The notes below the pieces were generated by a model. That model worked only from the letters and a program-made list of their open reading frames with translations, did no database searches and had not been told where the DNA came from. Made by a program: the position numbers and the translations under genes. From Vulcanimicrobiia bacterium (GTDB lineage Bacteria; Eremiobacterota; Eremiobacteria; Baltobacterales; Baltobacteraceae), in assembly GCA_024281135.1 (NCBI GenBank), contig JAMXLG010000299.1, positions 1-21,643 of the forward strand: DNA of 21,643 nt, written 5' to 3'. Position 1 is the first letter of the stretch. Every line of letters begins with the position of its first letter. Of this stretch, positions 1-6,553 are shown piece by piece.

Positions 1-67
1 TCAGACTTTCTCACCCTAAAGTCCGAACGTATTGTTCTCGTCGATCGCGTTCGAGCCCACTTGAATC

Positions 68-98
68 AAAAGAGCCCGGCAAAAAAAGCCGGGCTCTT
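68..98 (-). terminator. Rho-independent terminator of the tadA / tRNA-Ser(CGA) unit
   Basis: A perfect 10-bp stem is formed by AGAGCCCGGC (71-80) and GCCGGGCTCT (88-97), with a 7-nt loop. On the minus strand it is followed by a short T run (67-70 read as T), just downstream of the tRNA-Ser 3' end. The plus-strand reading also has a few Ts, so it may act in both directions. Confidence 0.8.
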
Positions 99-103
99 TC
101 ACA

Positions 104-194
104 TGGCGGAGAGGGTGAGATTCGAACTCACGGTACCCTCATCAGGTACGCCCGCTTTCGAGGCGGGTGCCTTCAACCACTCGACCACCTCTCC
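104..194 (-). tRNA. tRNA-Ser, anticodon CGA
   Basis: The reverse complement folds as a class II (long variable arm) tRNA. The acceptor stem is GGAGAGG/CCTCTCC, the discriminator is G, and the 3' CCA is encoded at 104-106. The anticodon stem CCCGC/GCGGG closes the loop CT-CGA-AA, giving a tRNA that reads UCG. The T arm contains GTTCGAATC (GTTCGAA core). It lies 25 bp downstream of tadA and directly upstream of a strong terminator, so it is probably transcribed with tadA. Confidence 0.95.
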
Positions 195-219
195 AGGCCG
201 CCACGTGGCGACCGCGTTA

Positions 220-702
220 CTACCCCGTTTCCGACGGGATACCTTCATTTTCCGAAGATTGACGCTTTTGTCGGAAGTAGCGCTGAAGCTGCGCGGCAGC
301 TTCCTCTTCCAGCACGCCGGCCGTTACTTCGAGCCGGTGATTCGTTTTCGGCGAACGCAAGATATCGAATGCGCCGCCGTCCGCCCCTCCTTTCGGATCG
401 CGCGCGCCGTACACGACGCGCTTAATTCTCGCGGCGATCATTGCGCCCGCGCACATCACGCACGGTTCTTTCGTGACGTAGATCGTTGCATCGGAAAGGC
501 GCCACACGTTCAAGCGCCGTGACGCTTCCCGAAGCAAGATCATCTCGGCATGTGCCGTCGCATCGGGGCGCAACTCTTTCTCGTTCTTGGCTTCAAGAAC
601 AAGATCACCGCACACGAGGACGGCTCCGATTGGGACGTCACCGTCAGCAGCCGCATCTTCCGCGAGCTCCATCGCACGCCGAATATAGTTTTCGTCCGTC
701 AT
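220..702 (-). CDS. tadA: tRNA-specific adenosine deaminase TadA
   Basis: TadA deaminates A34 to inosine in the wobble position of tRNA-Arg(ACG), letting it read CGU, CGC and CGA. The product has the cytidine/deoxycytidylate deaminase-fold zinc site: HAE (H51 and the proton-shuttling E53, counted from the ATG at 702) and PCVMC (C81, C84), followed by the TadA-typical AGAM. Near the end, the segment with GGAFDIL then NHRLEV also fits the family. The reading frame is open further upstream to a TTG at 723 and a GTG at 720. The ATG at 702 starts where homologues usually do and gives 160 residues, but no strong ribosome binding site is visible for any of the three. Its substrate tRNA-Arg(ACG) is encoded about 2.5 kb away at 3221-3294. 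Identification is firm; only the start is uncertain. Confidence 0.93.
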   Translation of the reverse strand: MTDENYIRRAMELAEDAAADGDVPIGAVLVCGDLVLEAKNEKELRPDATAHAEMILLREASRRLNVWRLSDATIYVTKEPCVMCAGAMIAARIKRVVYGARDPKGGADGGAFDILRSPKTNHRLEVTAGVLEEEAAAQLQRYFRQKRQSSENEGIPSETG

Positions 703-799
703 AACGGTTTTATTTTCCACCAAACGGCGGAGCGCCCGTCAAGGCGTTATGGCCCACACCCCGGTCAGATCGTTTCTCGCATACGCCGCGCGAGCATTT

Positions 800-811
800 T
801 ACACTTTTTCA
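800..811 (+). promoter_or_regulatory. Putative -10 element for a leaderless transcript
   Basis: TACACT (800-805) lies 6 nt before the ATG at 812. There is no Shine-Dalgarno sequence between them. This is the geometry expected when transcription starts at or very near the start codon. No convincing -35 hexamer is visible 16-18 nt upstream, so this is only a candidate. Confidence 0.35.
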
Positions 812-2209
812 ATGGAACTCGGGTTTGAGACTATCGGCAATGCTACGCTTATTTGCCACGATCGCGGACCAATACTCGTAACGGACCCATGGATCAAAGG
901 GAATGCATACTTTGGCAGCTGGACACTCTCGCATCAGATTCCCGACGAACAGATGAACTCCATTTTACAGTGTGAATTTGTCTGGATATCTCACGGTCAT
1001 CCCGACCATTTGAGTGCTGAATCTTTAAAGCTGCTGAAAAAGAGGAAAATTCTCTTACCCGATCACGTCGGGGGGTTGATTTCGCGTTATCTCACAGATC
1101 AGGGGTACGATGTACACGTCTTAAAAGATAAAGTATGGACAAAGCTTTCTGATCGAATACGCGTGTTGTGTTTGTGCGATTACAATCAAGACGCCACCTT
1201 ACTTGTTGATATCGATGGTCGCTTGATCGTAAATATGAATGACTCGAGAGCTCTAGGATGGCAAAGCTTCATCCGCAAGACAGTGAAAAATTACGCCACT
1301 TCCTATTACCTGCGCTTGCAAGGGTCCGGCGATGCAGCAATGCTCAACTTCTTTGATGAGCATGGAAATCGGATGCTACGAGATCCAGCAATTCTGAGCG
1401 CCCCCATAGGTCCTTGGATTGCTCGAGACACAGAATACATTGGTGCAAAATTTTTTGTGCCGTTCAGTTCAATGCACCGATACCAACGACAGGATAGCGT
1501 ATGGATAGAGAGGTACGGGACATCTCTTTCAGACTTCGCAAAAGGGTTTGATTCAAAAGCTTGCCAGATACTGCCCGCCTACATCAAATGCGATTGCACG
1601 ACTGACAAGTGGGAAACAATCGACCCAGCAGAAACGCCGCGAGTTGTTAGAGAACCTAAAGAATTTGGAGATGATTGGTCAGAACAATTAGACAAAGCAG
1701 ATGTAACAAAAGCCACCAAGTATTTTCAGAGCATTTTTCATCTAACGGAAACCTTAGACTTTATAAATCTGCGGGTTGGCGGGAAAGATAACGTCATCGA
1801 GCTCGGTAAGAAAAAGTTCAATCGCGGGATAACGTTTGAAGCTCCGCGACATTCGCTTATGCTCGCAATCAATTACGAAATCTTTGACGATATGCTAATC
1901 GGCAATTTCATGAAAACAACACTACATGGAAAGTTGAAGTCAAGAACTCCAAGTTTAGCTCCCGATTTCGAGCCGTATGTTCCTAAATACGCTGATAACG
2001 GTCGTGCTAAATCTAAAGAAGAGCTGAACTTATACTTCAAAGAGTATAGAAGCAGGTTAGACCGTAGCGCTGTTTTGAGCGATTTTCTAATAACTAAATT
2101 CGAAGCGCTATCGAAGAATGTGTTTAGACACTACTTCTCACAGAACTCAGCTGTGTATCAAACAGGAAAACGCCTATATCGGGCTGCGAGAAAAACAATC
2201 GGCCCATAG
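812..2209 (+). CDS. Metallo-beta-lactamase-fold hydrolase, CMP-Neu5Ac-hydroxylase-like, probably horizontally acquired
   Basis: This 465-residue protein has the metallo-beta-lactamase zinc motif HGHPDH (about 61-66). It also has DPWIKG (about 25-30), a beta-strand segment ending NMNDS with a likely metal-ligand aspartate near 144, and a histidine in SMHRYQ near 222. This pattern resembles the COG2220 branch that includes CMP-N-acetylneuraminate hydroxylase and NAPE-PLD. No N-terminal Rieske cluster is present, so hydroxylase activity should not be assumed. The C-terminal 240 residues are not recognisable beyond that family. The gene is visibly AT-rich, uses TTA, AGA and ATA codons freely, and runs opposite to every neighbour. 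It sits just past the 3' end of tRNA-Arg(CCG). An upstream in-frame ATG at 749 exists, but the extra 21 residues are GC-rich host-like sequence, so ATG 812 is preferred. Related genes often occur in surface-polysaccharide clusters, but none surrounds it here. Confidence 0.75.
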   Translation: MELGFETIGNATLICHDRGPILVTDPWIKGNAYFGSWTLSHQIPDEQMNSILQCEFVWISHGHPDHLSAESLKLLKKRKILLPDHVGGLISRYLTDQGYDVHVLKDKVWTKLSDRIRVLCLCDYNQDATLLVDIDGRLIVNMNDSRALGWQSFIRKTVKNYATSYYLRLQGSGDAAMLNFFDEHGNRMLRDPAILSAPIGPWIARDTEYIGAKFFVPFSSMHRYQRQDSVWIERYGTSLSDFAKGFDSKACQILPAYIKCDCTTDKWETIDPAETPRVVREPKEFGDDWSEQLDKADVTKATKYFQSIFHLTETLDFINLRVGGKDNVIELGKKKFNRGITFEAPRHSLMLAINYEIFDDMLIGNFMKTTLHGKLKSRTPSLAPDFEPYVPKYADNGRAKSKEELNLYFKEYRSRLDRSAVLSDFLITKFEALSKNVFRHYFSQNSAVYQTGKRLYRAARKTIGP

Positions 2210-2232
2210 ACACAGACTTTGGGAGAAGTAAT

Positions 2233-2306
<74 letters not shown>

Positions 2307-2312
2307 ATGGTC

Positions 2313-2332
2313 CGCTCCGTTATTCCGGAGCG
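2313..2332 (-). other. Hairpin at the end of the small zinc-finger-like gene
   Basis: CGCTCCG (2313-2319) and CGGAGCG (2326-2332) form a perfect 7-bp stem with a 6-nt loop that contains the TAA stop of the small gene. No T run follows on the minus strand, and the tRNA-Arg 5' end is only 6 bp away. It is therefore more likely an RNA-processing or mRNA 3'-end structure than an intrinsic terminator. Confidence 0.5.
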
Positions 2333-2547
2333 CTTCCCGATGCGGGAAGATGTTTGAACAGGTCAAGTTTATGATCGACCAGCGAGCGATAAAACTTGCG
2401 CACGCAGTCGGGATGACCAAAGAAATACGTGCGGGCGTACGCGAGATCATCGCCCGAGCTATCCGGCACGTAGTGCGAGATCTCGATCTCCTCCATCTGG
2501 TTTCGATCGACCGGATGGGGACAGAAATCGCACGGGATCGTGGACAT
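2320..2547 (-). CDS. Small putative zinc-binding protein of unknown function
   Basis: This 75-residue protein is not assigned to a named family. It has CDFC (C6, C9) near the N-terminus and FFGHPDC (H45, C48) in the middle, a CxxC...HxxC arrangement that could bind one zinc ion. The middle is rich in acidic residues, and the C-terminal part looks helical ([19 protein letters not shown]). The start is supported by AGAGGT 6-7 nt upstream of the ATG at 2547. It lies between two tRNA genes on the same strand, with the CAU tRNA promoter upstream and tRNA-Arg(CCG) 13 bp downstream. A mixed tRNA-mRNA-tRNA transcript is therefore likely. The good ribosome binding site and the metal-site pattern argue that it is real. 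Confidence 0.65.
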   Translation of the reverse strand: MSTIPCDFCPHPVDRNQMEEIEISHYVPDSSGDDLAYARTYFFGHPDCVRKFYRSLVDHKLDLFKHLPASGSAPE

Positions 2548-2568
2548 GAAGCACCTCTAGAACAGGAA

Positions 2569-2591
2569 CGGCCGCCACTTGAGGACGGCCG
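2569..2591 (-). other. GC-rich hairpin between the CAU tRNA and the small gene
   Basis: CGGCCG (2569-2574) pairs with CGGCCG (2586-2591) across an 11-nt loop. It lies between the tRNA 3' end and the ribosome binding site of the small gene. It lacks a proper T run, so it may be a weak terminator or a processing signal. Confidence 0.3.
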
Positions 2592-2602
2592 CACCTTAAA
2601 CG

Positions 2603-2677
2603 TGGTGACTCGGGTGTGATTTGAACACACGACCAAGGGCTTATGAGTCCCCTGCTCTACCACTGAGCTACCGAGCC
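2603..2677 (-). tRNA. tRNA with anticodon CAU (Met, elongator type)
   Basis: The acceptor stem is GGCTCGG/CCGAGTC, the discriminator is A, and CCA is encoded at 2603-2605. The anticodon loop is CT-CAT-AA inside GGGGA/GCCCT, with an A-G mismatch at the last pair, as I recall from some bacterial elongator tRNA-Met genes. The T arm is GTGTGTTCAAATCACAC. The first base pair (G-C) and a standard D arm exclude an initiator tRNA. A lysidine-modified tRNA-Ile(CAU) cannot be fully excluded from sequence alone. Confidence 0.85.
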
Positions 2678-2705
2678 ATGCCGCAGTAACGGTTTTCGAC
2701 ACCTG

Positions 2706-2734
2706 ACTGTACCAGAACCCTTCGGCCTGTGCAA
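2706..2734 (-). promoter_or_regulatory. Sigma-70-type promoter for the CAU tRNA
   Basis: On the minus strand, TTGCAC (2729-2734) and TACAGT (2706-2711) are separated by exactly 17 nt. The tRNA 5' end follows 28 nt after the -10 element. The -35 element lies only a few bases past the mmcQ stop codon. This promoter would also drive the small gene and tRNA-Arg(CCG). Confidence 0.7.
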
Positions 2735-2739
2735 CGGCA

Positions 2740-3153
2740 CTAGCGGGAGGGCCGCTTCTTCCGCCCGTCGCGGCTTGCGAGAAACTCGTCGGCCAGCCGT
2801 GGCGGGGCTGCACCGAGCCAAGCATCAATCATTAAATCCCGTAACTCCCCTGCGCGGATGCGGCCGAGGCGCACCAGAACCGCCGGATATCCATCGAAGT
2901 GCGGCGTCGTAAAGAACACGCCCGGGTCGTGAGCAAGCAAAGCCTCTTTCATTTCCAGGTCGGTGGTGCGCACGCCCAAGATCGCCCCTTCCGGAGCTGC
3001 ATCGCCTAACGCTTTGCGATCTGCAGCGCGTAACGGACGATCCCATACGAAAGACTTCTTTTTGACCTTCCACGACGCGTTACCGAACGACGTTTCTTCA
3101 ACGACTTCGGGAAGCGTTTTTGCGATACGCCGCACGTCGTTCCACGTCGCCAT
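2740..3153 (-). CDS. MmcQ/YjbR family protein
   Basis: This 137-residue protein matches the MmcQ/YjbR (DUF419) family in length and layout. The N-terminal helix (WNDVRRIAKTLPEVVEE) is followed by SFGNASWKVKKKSFVW, the GVRTTDLEMKEALLAHDPGVFFTTPHFDG segment and a terminal helix with the DAW motif. The family has a double-wing, CyaY-like fold and is often labelled DNA-binding, but its biochemical role is not established. The start is the ATG at 3153; no clear Shine-Dalgarno sequence is visible. It lies 68 bp downstream of tRNA-Arg(ACG) and beyond that gene's terminator. The CAU tRNA promoter abuts its stop codon. It has no evident functional link with the neighbouring tRNA genes. Confidence 0.85.
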   Translation of the reverse strand: MATWNDVRRIAKTLPEVVEETSFGNASWKVKKKSFVWDRPLRAADRKALGDAAPEGAILGVRTTDLEMKEALLAHDPGVFFTTPHFDGYPAVLVRLGRIRAGELRDLMIDAWLGAAPPRLADEFLASRDGRKKRPSR

Positions 3154-3183
3154 AGTTGCTCGGAACTTCGCACGTGAAAAAGC

Positions 3184-3207
3184 AAAAACCCGGCGACATG
3201 GCCGGGC
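3184..3207 (-). terminator. Rho-independent terminator after tRNA-Arg(ACG)
   Basis: On the minus strand, a GCCCGGC...GCCGGG stem (3189-3206, 6-nt loop) is followed by five Ts (3184-3188) 14 bp after the tRNA 3' end. It separates the tRNA from mmcQ. Confidence 0.75.
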
Positions 3208-3220
3208 TTTGAGTCAAATC

Positions 3221-3294
3221 CGCGGTCGGAGGGACTCGAACCCCCAACCTACAAGTTCGTAGCCTGTTGCTCTATCCAATTGAGCTACGACCGC
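3221..3294 (-). tRNA. tRNA-Arg, anticodon ACG (TadA substrate)
   Basis: The acceptor stem is GCGGTCG/CGACCGC, the discriminator is G, and no CCA is encoded. The anticodon arm ACAGG-CTACGAA-CTTGT gives anticodon ACG, whose A34 is converted to inosine by TadA (encoded at 220-702). D arm GCTCAATTGGATAGAGC and T arm GGTTCGAGTCC are standard. Confidence 0.95.
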
Positions 3295-3307
3295 GTGTCC
3301 CTCGTGG

Positions 3308-3340
3308 CGACCACCGTAGATACGGGGTCGTTTTTTCTTT
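3308..3340 (+). terminator. Orphan plus-strand intrinsic terminator between two tRNA genes
   Basis: CGACC-A-CCGT (3308-3317) pairs with ACGG-GGTCG (3322-3330) around an AGAT loop, giving a 9-bp stem with one bulged A. It is followed on the plus strand by TTTTTTCTTT (3331-3340). The flanking genes are all on the minus strand, so no obvious transcript ends here. The nearest plus-strand gene upstream stops at 2209. Confidence 0.6.
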
Positions 3341-3378
3341 CCCTTCTTCGTCGCGACATCGCAAGGAAGCGGGCGATT

Positions 3379-3468
3379 CGGAGAGAGAGGGATTCGAACC
3401 CTCGATACGACTTTACATCGTATAACGGTTTAGCAAACCGCCGCCTTCAGCCGCTCGGCCATCTCTCC
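3379..3468 (-). tRNA. tRNA-Ser, anticodon GCT
   Basis: This is a class II tRNA with acceptor stem GGAGAGA/TCTCTCC, discriminator G and no encoded CCA. The anticodon arm GCGGT-TTGCTAA-ACCGT reads AGC and AGU. The long variable arm (TACGATG...CGTA) and T arm GGGTTCGAATCCC are clear. Confidence 0.95.
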
Positions 3469-3495
3469 CCGCGGCACCTACTGGTACAGCGGACG

Positions 3496-3504
3496 ACTAT
3501 ACCA
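3496..3504 (-). promoter_or_regulatory. Extended -10 promoter for tRNA-Ser(GCT)
   Basis: On the minus strand, TGG-TATAGT gives an extended -10 element about 27 nt before the tRNA 5' end. No good -35 hexamer is present, which fits an extended -10 promoter. It may also drive tRNA-Arg(ACG). Confidence 0.5.
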
Positions 3505-3546
3505 CAGAACCGCTCGCCGTACCTATACGACATAAGGTGCCCCGGG

Positions 3547-4098
3547 TTAAGAACTTGGTGCTGACGGCCCCGTCATCGGCGGCTCGTCTACGAATACAGC
3601 TTGCTCCTTCGGCGGCGCCTTCGCGGCGCGACGTGCGCGGCCGAGCAATGCGTCGACGCCAAGAAAACGGCCCGTAGGCAAAACGAAATTGACCGCACTG
3701 AGCGCGAGCGCGACGGCGTCAATTCCCGACCATGCGGTCGAGTGATCGAGTCCGCCTTTCGCACTCAGGTAATTGAACGCAAGCACGATGCCTATGAGGC
3801 CGCCGAGTCGCGTGAAGAAGCCGAGTAGAAGTAAACACCCGGTGACGACTTCGCCGACGCGCACGAGTTCGGCAAAGACTGATATATTCGGCACCACGGT
3901 GTTCGCGAGAAACTGCTGATACGGTCCGCTGGTGTGCGCGACGGCGTCATTTACGAACTGGACGATGAAGCCGTTTGGCGGCATGAACATTTGGCTTTGT
4001 GTGAACTTGGGAACGCCGTGCATTAGCCAAAACGCACCCGCATAAATGCGCAAAAGCGCGAGCCAAAATCCGTAGGTGGACGATGATGGTAATCTCAT
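3547..4098 (-). CDS. DoxX family membrane protein
   Basis: This 183-residue protein belongs to the DoxX/DoxD-like four-helix membrane family. The first hydrophobic segment contains the family-typical LRIYAGAFWLMHGVPKF. Further segments lie at about 80-100 (ELVRVGEVVTGCLLLLGFF), 103-115 and 125-142, followed by a charged cytoplasmic tail. Some DoxX proteins associate with oxidoreductases or thiosulfate:quinone oxidation; most are uncharacterised, and no partner oxidase is nearby. Its ATG overlaps the stop of the upstream glycosyltransferase (ATGA) and is preceded by a near-perfect AAGGAGG, so it is translationally coupled. It is the last gene of the long operon. No terminator is obvious before the tRNA-Ser promoter. 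Confidence 0.85.
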   Translation of the reverse strand: MRLPSSSTYGFWLALLRIYAGAFWLMHGVPKFTQSQMFMPPNGFIVQFVNDAVAHTSGPYQQFLANTVVPNISVFAELVRVGEVVTGCLLLLGFFTRLGGLIGIVLAFNYLSAKGGLDHSTAWSGIDAVALALSAVNFVLPTGRFLGVDALLGRARRAAKAPPKEQAVFVDEPPMTGPSAPSS

Positions 4099-5231
4099 GC
4101 AACAACCTCCTTCGTTGCTGAGGCGAGACGCGCAATCAGGGTTGCTGCGTCCCTGGCGGCGTTAGGACGTCCGTACCGCCGCGCTGCTTGAATCATTCGT
4201 TTACGCCGAGTCGAATCCGTTAGCACGTTCATAAGAACGTACGGCAGTTCGCGTATCGTGCGCGCGCGCACCGCCGCGCCCCACTCCGTGAGCACTTTCA
4301 CGTTGCGCTCTTCTTGGCCGGGCAACGGTTTGCACAACACGAGCGGTACCTCGGCGGCAAGCGCTTCGGCCGTGCTCAAGCCGCCGGGTTTCGTCACAAA
4401 TGCATCCGCCGCGTGCAAATAGTCGTAGACGTTTTCAACGAAACGCAGTACGCGCACCGGATACTCCATGCTCTCGGCGACGCTGAGTACGCGCGTTTCA
4501 ACGCGCGAGTTGCGCCCTGCAATGACCACCGCGGCGATCGGCGCGTCGACATCTTTCATCGCGCGCAGCATGCCTTCGAGCGGCGCGAATCCGAGGCCAC
4601 CGCCCATCATCAGCGCGATTTGGCGATCGACGGGCAGACCCAGCCGTTCTCGCAGCGACTCGACACTTTCGTCGGTGCGCGCAAAATGGGGATCGACAGG
4701 GATGCCGCTCGTCATGATGCGTTCGGGACGCACGCCGCGTGCGATCATCGTGTCTCGAATTGCGTCGGTGCTGACGCAATACGCATCGATGTTGTCGTGA
4801 ATCCAAAACGTGTGTACCGCGAAATCGGTCACGATCCCGACTACCGGCGGCGCGTCGGCGAACATGCGCTTGTATTCCGCCATCGCGCCTGCCGGAAATG
4901 CATGCGTGCAGACAACGACGTCGGGACGTTCGCGTTCGAACAGCCCGCGCAGGTTGCCGGCCGTGAACTGATGCGCCCACGTTCTGAACGGACCGACTTC
5001 CGTCGCGCGTTCCGCGCGGTTGTAAATATAGCCGTACATCTGCGGTATCGTTTTGACCATCTGCAGATAGCCTTCCGATACCACGCGAGACACTACGAGC
5101 GCGGCGTATTTGTATGAGTCAACAACAGCCGTGCGCGCGTTGGGTTCGATCTCGCGAAGCGCGGCGCACACGGCTTTTGCTGCGGATAGATGGCCTGCGC
5201 CGACGTTCGCTGAGAGAAAGAGGACGCGGAT
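4095..5231 (-). CDS. Processive glycolipid / monogalactosyldiacylglycerol synthase-like glycosyltransferase
   Basis: This GT28-type enzyme resembles plant MGDG synthase and Bacillus UgtP, which transfer a sugar from UDP-hexose to diacylglycerol on the cytoplasmic membrane face. Visible motifs are RVLFLSANVGAGH (about 2-14, the family N-terminal loop), TDFAVHTFW (about 135-143), and the C-terminal UDP-binding KPGGLSTAEAL (about 281) with PLPGQEERN. The first ATG/GTG/TTG in frame is GTG 5171, which would delete the conserved GAGH loop. Homology continues 20 codons further to an ATC at 5231-5229. That codon overlaps the upstream TAA stop (TAATC) and has GGAGG 9 nt before it, so ATC appears to be the start, giving 378 residues. 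A base error turning ATG into ATC is the alternative. Donor and acceptor sugars cannot be told from sequence. Confidence 0.85.
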   Translation of the reverse strand: MRVLFLSANVGAGHLSAAKAVCAALREIEPNARTAVVDSYKYAALVVSRVVSEGYLQMVKTIPQMYGYIYNRAERATEVGPFRTWAHQFTAGNLRGLFERERPDVVVCTHAFPAGAMAEYKRMFADAPPVVGIVTDFAVHTFWIHDNIDAYCVSTDAIRDTMIARGVRPERIMTSGIPVDPHFARTDESVESLRERLGLPVDRQIALMMGGGLGFAPLEGMLRAMKDVDAPIAAVVIAGRNSRVETRVLSVAESMEYPVRVLRFVENVYDYLHAADAFVTKPGGLSTAEALAAEVPLVLCKPLPGQEERNVKVLTEWGAAVRARTIRELPYVLMNVLTDSTRRKRMIQAARRYGRPNAARDAATLIARLASATKEVVA

Positions 5232-5533
5232 TACGTCTCGCCTCCGCCTTCGTCTCCGGCCTCTTCGGCGAAGACGAGAAATTCGTCGAGAATCTCTTGC
5301 GCAAGATCATCGTCTTCGAGGAGATTGCCCTCGAGATCGGTCACGATGAATTCGCTTTCGCCCTCATCGTCTTTGGGCTCGTGCATCAGGACCGCATACG
5401 AGGATCCATCATCGGGGTCTTCGAGAATTCCGACGACTTCGAACGGCAGCTCGCCACCGTCCTTGGTTTCGATGTAGAGCACTTCGCTCAGTTCGAGCGG
5501 GCCGCTCTTGGTTTCACCGTTGTTGGACGACAT
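5231..5533 (-). CDS. DUF1292 family protein (YrzB-like)
   Basis: This 100-residue, strongly acidic protein matches DUF1292, a small family found beside ruvX and mltG in many Gram-positive and related bacteria. Its core has the typical pattern of aliphatic strands and acidic turns (LPFEVVGILEDPDDGSSYAVL, then EFIVTDLEGNLL), followed by a C-terminal helix and a Glu/Gly tail. Molecular function is unknown. The start is the ATG at 5533, with AGGAG 5-6 nt upstream. The stop overlaps the proposed ATC start of the downstream glycosyltransferase. Synteny with ruvX and mltG supports the assignment. Confidence 0.85.
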   Translation of the reverse strand: MSSNNGETKSGPLELSEVLYIETKDGGELPFEVVGILEDPDDGSSYAVLMHEPKDDEGESEFIVTDLEGNLLEDDDLAQEILDEFLVFAEEAGDEGGGET

Positions 5534-5554
5534 GACAGCTCCTATTTCCGTGCT

Positions 5555-6553
5555 TTAGTGCAAGCAACGGGCCACGTTGGCCTGATGCTCCGCAAGCGTC
5601 TTCGCAAATACATGGTGCCCGTTCCCGCAATAAACGTAATAAAGTGCATCGGTGGGGGCCGGGTGGAAGGCGGCTTCGAGGGACGCGTGTCCCGGATTGG
5701 CAATCGGCGTGGGCGGCAAGCCCGAGTGGAGGTACGAATTATACGGCGACTGGATCTTCAAATCGCCAAATGAAAGCTCGGTCTTATGCTGCGGGAGCGC
5801 GTATTCGATCGTGGCATCGACTTGCAGCGGCATGTTGAGCCGCAGACGGTTGTAGATCACACCAGCAATCATGGGCCGGTCGCTATCGATTTTCGCCTCG
5901 CGTTCCACGAGCGATGCAACGGTCACGCCCTGCGGCACCGTTACGTGCAGCGCGCGTGCGCGCGACGCTGCGTCGGCCGGTATTTGCTTGAAAAACTCGT
6001 CTGTGAATTGCTTCTGGATTTGCAAACCCGTAGCATCGAGCGGCACCAAATAGGTGCTGGGGAACAAAAAGCCCTCGAGATTCTGCGTTTTCGTGCCATC
6101 GACTTCGAGCGGCGTCGTAAGAAAGTACTGCTGCAAATTCGTGCCGGAAGAGACGCTCGCTGACTGCAGACGCTCCGCGATTTCCGATGCGGTGAAGCCT
6201 TCCGGTATCGTTACCCACGTAGCGATTTGTGCGCCGCCGGTCAAGAGTGAGCGTAAGATTTCGGCCGCAGTTTGATGCGGGGGAAAGCGGAATGCTCCGG
6301 CATGAACGTCGACGTCGGCATGCTCGGCTCTTCCGAGCAATCGGAACGATGTCGCATTTGAAATGACTCCCGCTTCGGCGAGCTGGCGCGCAATATCGGC
6401 GAAGCTTGCACCACGTGGAACGATCACTTGCGTCGACTGCACGGGATGCGAGCGGTCGCCATACAGACTGTAGGCAAACCATGCGGCCGATGCGACAACG
6501 AGAAGCGCGACGGCAACAACTATGCCGCCCGATACGCGAACCGTGCGCTTCAC
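5555..6553 (-). CDS. mltG: Endolytic peptidoglycan transglycosylase MltG
   Basis: MltG cleaves nascent peptidoglycan glycan strands at the outer membrane face and is thought to set glycan length. The 332-residue protein has a single N-terminal membrane anchor (about 9-30), a LysM-like region (about 40-105: VIVPRGASFADIARQL) and the YceG catalytic domain. The catalytic glutamate lies in ASLVEREAK (E217, equivalent to E218 of E. coli MltG). Other signatures are LEGFLFPSTY and YNSYLHSGLPPTPIANPG. It starts at GTG 6553, overlapping the ruvX stop (GTGA). Adjacency to ruvX and DUF1292 is conserved in other bacteria. Confidence 0.95.
   Translation of the reverse strand: MKRTVRVSGGIVVAVALLVVASAAWFAYSLYGDRSHPVQSTQVIVPRGASFADIARQLAEAGVISNATSFRLLGRAEHADVDVHAGAFRFPPHQTAAEILRSLLTGGAQIATWVTIPEGFTASEIAERLQSASVSSGTNLQQYFLTTPLEVDGTKTQNLEGFLFPSTYLVPLDATGLQIQKQFTDEFFKQIPADAASRARALHVTVPQGVTVASLVEREAKIDSDRPMIAGVIYNRLRLNMPLQVDATIEYALPQHKTELSFGDLKIQSPYNSYLHSGLPPTPIANPGHASLEAAFHPAPTDALYYVYCGNGHHVFAKTLAEHQANVARCLH

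Noticed and set aside
720..760. GCGCCCG (732-738) repeats the first 7 bases of the tRNA-Arg(CCG) acceptor region and could be an att-site remnant flanking the foreign gene.
   Set aside because: Seven bases of GC-rich sequence are expected by chance, and no integrase or longer duplication is visible.
749..811. N-terminal 21-codon extension of the metallo-hydrolase gene.
   Set aside because: The extension is GC-rich, unlike the gene, has no ribosome binding site and adds no family-like sequence.
4314..5117. Long plus-strand open frame opposite the ugtP-like gene.
   Set aside because: It is rich in Arg/His/Cys, as expected for an antisense shadow of a GC-rich gene, with no recognisable domain or ribosome binding site.
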